From Candidatus Saccharimonadota bacterium (GTDB lineage Bacteria > Patescibacteriota > Saccharimonadia > Saccharimonadales > Saccharimonadaceae): a stretch of DNA of 6,589 nt. Made by a program: the position numbers and the translations under genes. Of this stretch, positions 6,370 through 6,589 are shown piece after piece; the first letter of the stretch is position 1, and the number at the start of each line of letters is the position of its first letter. The notes beneath the pieces are model-generated. The model did not search any database, was not told the origin of the DNA, and worked only from the letters and a program-made list of their open reading frames with translations. Location: NCBI GenBank assembly GCA_018064165.1, contig JAGOZV010000032.1, positions 1 through 6,589 of the forward strand, given 5' to 3'.

Positions 6370-6589
6370 TTAAATCAATTATCTTATCTTCTTGAGTTTT
6401 AGGTTTATTCAACTTTGTGTTCTTTGATTTATTGGTTTTAACTTTAGCATTAGTGTTGTTATTATTTTTTTGTGCAACCAGTTTACCAAAGACCATTTTT
6501 CCGGCCTGTGTTTGCAAGCTACGAACCACCTCTATTTCTACGGTTTCGCCAATCTTTTTAGCAGCTTTATCTACAACAACCATGGTACC
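6353..6589 (-). CDS. PIN-TRAM domain protein, C-terminal part (YacL-like), cut by the window edge
   Basis: Only the last 78 residues are visible; the frame runs off the right edge. They begin 'GTMVVVDKAAKKIGE' and continue 'SLQTQAGKMVFGKLV'. This matches, from memory, the TRAM domain at the end of Bacillus YacL-type PIN-TRAM proteins, where 'DGTMIVVE' and 'VLQT-AGRMIFA' stretches recur. PIN domains are typically metal-dependent ribonuclease folds and TRAM is an RNA-binding beta-barrel; YacL-type proteins usually also carry N-terminal membrane helices, which are not visible here. The ATG at 6581-6583 falls inside this conserved stretch, so it is an internal Met rather than the start. After TRAM comes a tail of about 38 residues rich in Lys, Asn and Thr. 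The TAG stop lies inside the convergent PBP gene, giving a 17-bp overlap (6353-6369). Confidence 0.75.
   Translation of the reverse strand, partial: GTMVVVDKAAKKIGETVEIEVVRSLQTQAGKMVFGKLVAQKNNNNTNAKVKTNKSKNTKLNKPKTQEDKIIDLINSPR

Noticed and set aside
6581..6583. ATG as the start of a 76-aa minus-strand protein
   Set aside because: The residues around it match the interior of a TRAM domain, and the frame is open to the window edge, so this is the end of a longer gene.

Overview
This 6.6 kb window comes from an AT-rich bacterial chromosome. Three genes are recognised with confidence, a fourth is cut by the right edge, and one short reading frame at the left is unrecognised. I infer a Candidate Phyla Radiation bacterium, most likely Saccharibacteria (TM7). 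The basis is the protein flavour: a compact class A penicillin-binding protein with a very basic N-terminal tail, a GT51 block with an 'NESPYGGRRNG' stretch, and a PIN-TRAM protein next to it. This is recalled family resemblance, not a search result. All visible genes end in TAA or TAG. I see no in-frame UGA, so nothing points to a recoded UGA.

Layout. Positions 1-389 hold a 70-codon plus-strand frame of unknown function (70-282), preceded by 69 bases that may be the tail of another gene. This part is richer in G+C than recG and tyrS (about 45% by hand count) and has several perfect short inverted repeats. Positions 390-3659 hold a minus-strand pair, tyrS then recG. Six bases separate the tyrS stop from the recG ATG, and a perfect 7-bp hairpin lies just ahead of the recG start. 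Positions 3660-3756 form a compact divergent promoter region. Positions 3757-6369 encode, on the plus strand, a bifunctional peptidoglycan synthase (class A PBP). Its Shine-Dalgarno site points to an in-frame ATT rather than to any ATG, GTG or TTG. Positions 6353-6589 hold the 3' end of a minus-strand PIN-TRAM gene, which overlaps the PBP gene tail to tail by 17 bp.

How the genes work together. TyrS charges tRNA-Tyr for translation, RecG remodels stalled replication forks, and the PBP polymerises and crosslinks peptidoglycan outside the membrane. These are housekeeping genes and do not form a dedicated pathway. The most interesting points are at control level: the probable AUU initiation codon of the PBP gene, the tyrS-recG junction, and the back-to-back extended -10 promoters. 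I see no new multi-gene system, mobile element, CRISPR array or RNA gene that I can support.
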